From NCBI GenBank assembly GCA_902489955.1, contig CABUBY010000071.1, forward strand, positions 1 through 8,788: a stretch of DNA of 8,788 nt. Reading direction: 5' to 3'. A model generated the notes under the pieces. That model had not been told where the DNA came from. It did not search any database and saw only the letters and a program-made list of their open reading frames with translations. Within the stretch, counting starts at the first letter, position 1, and each line of letters starts with the position of its first letter. The position numbers and the translations under genes are program-made. This DNA is from an uncultured Collinsella sp. (GTDB lineage Bacteria > Actinomycetota > Coriobacteriia > Coriobacteriales > Coriobacteriaceae). This document shows positions 7,266 through 8,788 of this stretch, in pieces.

Positions 7266-7280
7266 GAATCTCCAGTTGGA

Positions 7281-8636
7281 TTAGTACACGCGATCGTTGA
7301 GCGTGCTCCAGAGCTTCTTGGACTCGGCCATGGTCCACGCGTTGATCTTGTCCTCATCGATACCGACAAACTCGCGATCCTTGTACAGGACACGACCGTT
7401 GATAATGGTGGTGCGGCAGTTTTTGCCCATCATGCCAAAGAGCATGTGGCCGTCGATGTTCTCCTCGCTCAGCGGCGTAAAGGGCTTGTAGTCCATAACG
7501 ATGACGTCGGCGGCGGCGCCGGCCTCGAGCACGCCGAGTTTGCGATCGAAGTACTTGCTCGCCATCTTGGCGTTGTTCTCAAACAGCATCGTCATGGCCT
7601 CGCACCAGCCCACGTTGGGCATGGCGGCGTTGTGGCGCTGAATGATCAGGAAGACCTTGAGGCTCTCGAGCATATCGTGGGTGTAGGCGTCGGTGCCCAT
7701 GCACACGGGGATACCGCGGCGGAAGAACTCGAGCACGGGGGCGCAGCCCACGGCGTTGCCCATATTGGATTCGGGGTTGTTGACGAGCCAGGTGCCGGAC
7801 TCCTTGACGATATCCATCTCGGCAGGCGTCACGTGGATGCAGTGGCCGAGCATGGTGTCGGGACCCAGCAGGTTGTGCTGCAGTAGGCGCTCGACGGGGC
7901 TGATGCCGCCGCGGTTGAGGCGGGAGTCCCACACGTCGTTCATGCCCTCGCACACATGGATGTGGAAGCCGGTCAGACCGTTGTTGGCCTCGGCCATCTT
8001 GTCCATGGTCTCGTCCGAAAGCGTAAAGGTGGCATGTCCGCCAAACATGGCGGCGATCATGTGGTTGTCGTTATCGCGACGCTCCTTGGCGGCCCACTGG
8101 GCAAACTCGGCGTTCTCGGCAATGGCCTGGTCGCATTTTTCCTGGCCGCGGCGATCGGAGACCTCGTAGCACAGGCACGAACGCATGCCCAGCTCCTGAG
8201 CTGCATCCTTAATGGTAAAGAGGCTTCCCGGGATCTCGCAGAAGCTCGCATGGTGATCGAAGATCGTGGTGACGCCATCGCGGATGGAGTCAAGGATTGT
8301 GGCATAGGCGCTGGCCTTGGTACCGTCGAGCGTCAGGTTATCGTCGATCTTCCACCACTGCTGCTCAAGATTCTCCAGGAAGTTAGTGGGGTTGCAGCCC
8401 TTAATGGCAAGGCCACGGGCCAGACCCGAGTAGATGTGGGTGTGGCAGTTGATGAGTCCGGGCATGATGAGATTGCCCTGGGCGTCGACGTACTCGGCAT
8501 CCGGGTACTTGGCCTTGAGCTCGCACTCGGGGCCCACTTCGACGATCGTATCTCCGTCAATGGCGACCGCACCGTTGGGAATGAACGGGGCCTGAGCGTT
8601 GCGGGTAAAGACGGAACCGTTAGCGACCAGAAGCAT
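7281..8636 (-). CDS. ssnA: SsnA-type metal-dependent amidohydrolase
   Basis: A 451-residue cytoplasmic amidohydrolase of the ATZ/TRZ-like group (relatives include guanine deaminase and chlorohydrolases) that hydrolyses C-N bonds with a bound divalent metal. Metal and active-site residues, numbered from the chosen start, are His65 and His67 (NCHTHIYSG), His227 with Glu230 (HIHVCE), His265/His268 (GHCIHV) and Asp316 (MGTD). N- and C-terminal strands form the usual beta-sandwich around the barrel (the C-terminal part includes AADVIVMDYKP). The segment DHHASFCEIPGSL is typical of SsnA. Length is close to Escherichia coli SsnA (about 440). The start at 8636 is preceded by AAGGGAG with a 5-nt spacer and gives the expected short N-terminus MLLVANGSVF; an upstream in-frame ATG at 8654 has no such site. 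It is the first gene of the operon in the window. The natural substrate is not evident; an intermediate of purine/urate breakdown is the contextual guess. Confidence 0.94.
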   Translation of the reverse strand: MLLVANGSVFTRNAQAPFIPNGAVAIDGDTIVEVGPECELKAKYPDAEYVDAQGNLIMPGLINCHTHIYSGLARGLAIKGCNPTNFLENLEQQWWKIDDNLTLDGTKASAYATILDSIRDGVTTIFDHHASFCEIPGSLFTIKDAAQELGMRSCLCYEVSDRRGQEKCDQAIAENAEFAQWAAKERRDNDNHMIAAMFGGHATFTLSDETMDKMAEANNGLTGFHIHVCEGMNDVWDSRLNRGGISPVERLLQHNLLGPDTMLGHCIHVTPAEMDIVKESGTWLVNNPESNMGNAVGCAPVLEFFRRGIPVCMGTDAYTHDMLESLKVFLIIQRHNAAMPNVGWCEAMTMLFENNAKMASKYFDRKLGVLEAGAAADVIVMDYKPFTPLSEENIDGHMLFGMMGKNCRTTIINGRVLYKDREFVGIDEDKINAWTMAESKKLWSTLNDRVY

Positions 8637-8641
8637 GAATG

Positions 8642-8648
8642 CTCCCTT
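8642..8648 (-). promoter_or_regulatory. Ribosome binding site that fixes the ssnA start
   Basis: AAGGGAG on the minus strand, 5 nt before the ATG at 8636. The alternative ATG at 8654 lies just upstream of this site and is preceded by a C-rich stretch without a Shine-Dalgarno sequence, so it is unlikely to be used. Confidence 0.8.
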
Positions 8649-8736
8649 CAACATCAGGGGCGGGGTTTGACACCTCTGACATGGCGGAAGTGCGAAGCGC
8701 CGGCCTACACCGGAAACGGGCCCTCTCCCGTCAACG

Positions 8737-8781
8737 CTTCACCAAAGGGACAAACCCTTTGAAGTGCGGCTTGGCGCCGCA
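8737..8781. promoter_or_regulatory. Two adjacent inverted repeats in the operon leader
   Basis: The first is CTTC-ACC-AAAGGG-ACAAA-CCCTTT-GAAG (8737-8764), with outer arms CTTC/GAAG and inner arms AAAGGG/CCCTTT. The second, TGCGGC-TTGGC-GCCGCA (8765-8781), abuts it. They lie about 100-145 nt upstream of ssnA. No T-run follows on either strand, so they are not ordinary intrinsic terminators. They could be an operator for a regulator or part of the 5' leader. The function is inferred only from position and symmetry. Confidence 0.4.
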
Positions 8782-8788
8782 TGACGTC

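Larger units (their letters stand above)
7132..7280. other. 149-nt GC-rich gap inside the operon (ssnA-ygfK)
   Basis: This is the only sizeable gap in the operon. Besides the 14-bp hairpin at 7230-7265 and the ygfK ribosome binding site, it holds weaker inverted repeats: CGCCCG/CGGGCG at 7151-7176, GCGCT/AGCGC at 7190-7204, and the 8-bp palindrome TAGCGCTA centred near 7190. I see no convincing -35/-10 pair. A second promoter for ygfK, an attenuator or an RNA-processing site are all possible. Confidence 0.5.

Noticed and set aside
4261..7284. Long plus-strand open frame (about 1007 codons) opposite ygfK
   Set aside because: This is the same antisense effect. The minus strand in this region encodes a well-recognised multi-domain enzyme with intact motifs.
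7132..7338. 69-residue N-terminal extension of YgfK
   Set aside because: It is Arg/Pro-rich, overlaps ssnA, crosses the intercistronic hairpin, and is followed by a strong ribosome binding site for the ATG at 7131.
8637..8654. Upstream ATG adding six residues to SsnA
   Set aside because: It has no ribosome binding site, and the site for the ATG at 8636 lies within this extension.
8667..8672. TTGACA on the plus strand as a -35 box
   Set aside because: No -10 box follows at the right distance, and the only plus-strand open frames beyond it are short and lie outside any supported gene.
8704..8734. Sigma-70-like promoter on the minus strand (TTGACG at 8734-8729)
   Set aside because: No acceptable -10 box lies 16-19 nt downstream; the best candidate, TGTAGG, matches only half of the consensus.

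Overview
The window is GC-rich bacterial DNA (roughly 60% G+C or more by eye). It carries one complete four-gene minus-strand operon, the tail of an unrelated plus-strand gene, and a repeat-bearing intergenic stretch. The combination of ssnA, ygfK, an RnfB-like ferredoxin and a selenium-dependent-type xanthine dehydrogenase, with high G+C and the style of the coding sequence, fits an anaerobic gut actinobacterium of the Coriobacteriia (Collinsella or a relative). That assignment is inference, because no rRNA or marker gene is present.

Layout from left to right. Bases 3-362 (+) are the 3' end of a gene I do not recognise. Bases 363-850 hold no gene. They contain 11 copies of a 14-16 bp motif whose orientation alternates about every 31 bp (404-728), followed by a minus-strand intrinsic terminator (752-781). 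The minus-strand operon, in transcription order, is: ssnA-like amidohydrolase (8636-7281), a 149-nt gap with a strong hairpin, ygfK-like flavin/iron-sulfur oxidoreductase (7131-4132), RnfB-like four-cluster ferredoxin (4120-3641), and [2Fe-2S]-molybdopterin xanthine dehydrogenase (3628-851). The last three genes are 11 and 12 nt apart. Bases 8637-8788 are the leader of the operon and carry two adjacent inverted repeats.

How the genes fit together. Homologues of ssnA, ygfK and this xanthine dehydrogenase type are known to cluster in anaerobes and enterobacteria. They were first named for 'selenium metabolism/selenate reductase' and more recently linked to anaerobic breakdown of purines and uric acid by gut bacteria. 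The likely reading is a redox and hydrolysis module for purines. The molybdenum enzyme hydroxylates or interconverts the purine. YgfK (predicted NAD(P)H, FAD, TIM-barrel and Fe-S parts) carries out a flavin-linked redox step. The ferredoxin shuttles electrons. SsnA hydrolyses a C-N bond in a ring-derived intermediate. The xanthine dehydrogenase has no FAD domain and no FAD-subunit gene lies in the window, so the ferredoxin and YgfK are the obvious candidate electron partners. The cluster itself is of a described kind. The least explained items are the alternating 31-bp array and the use of a soluble, trimmed RnfB-like ferredoxin in this operon.
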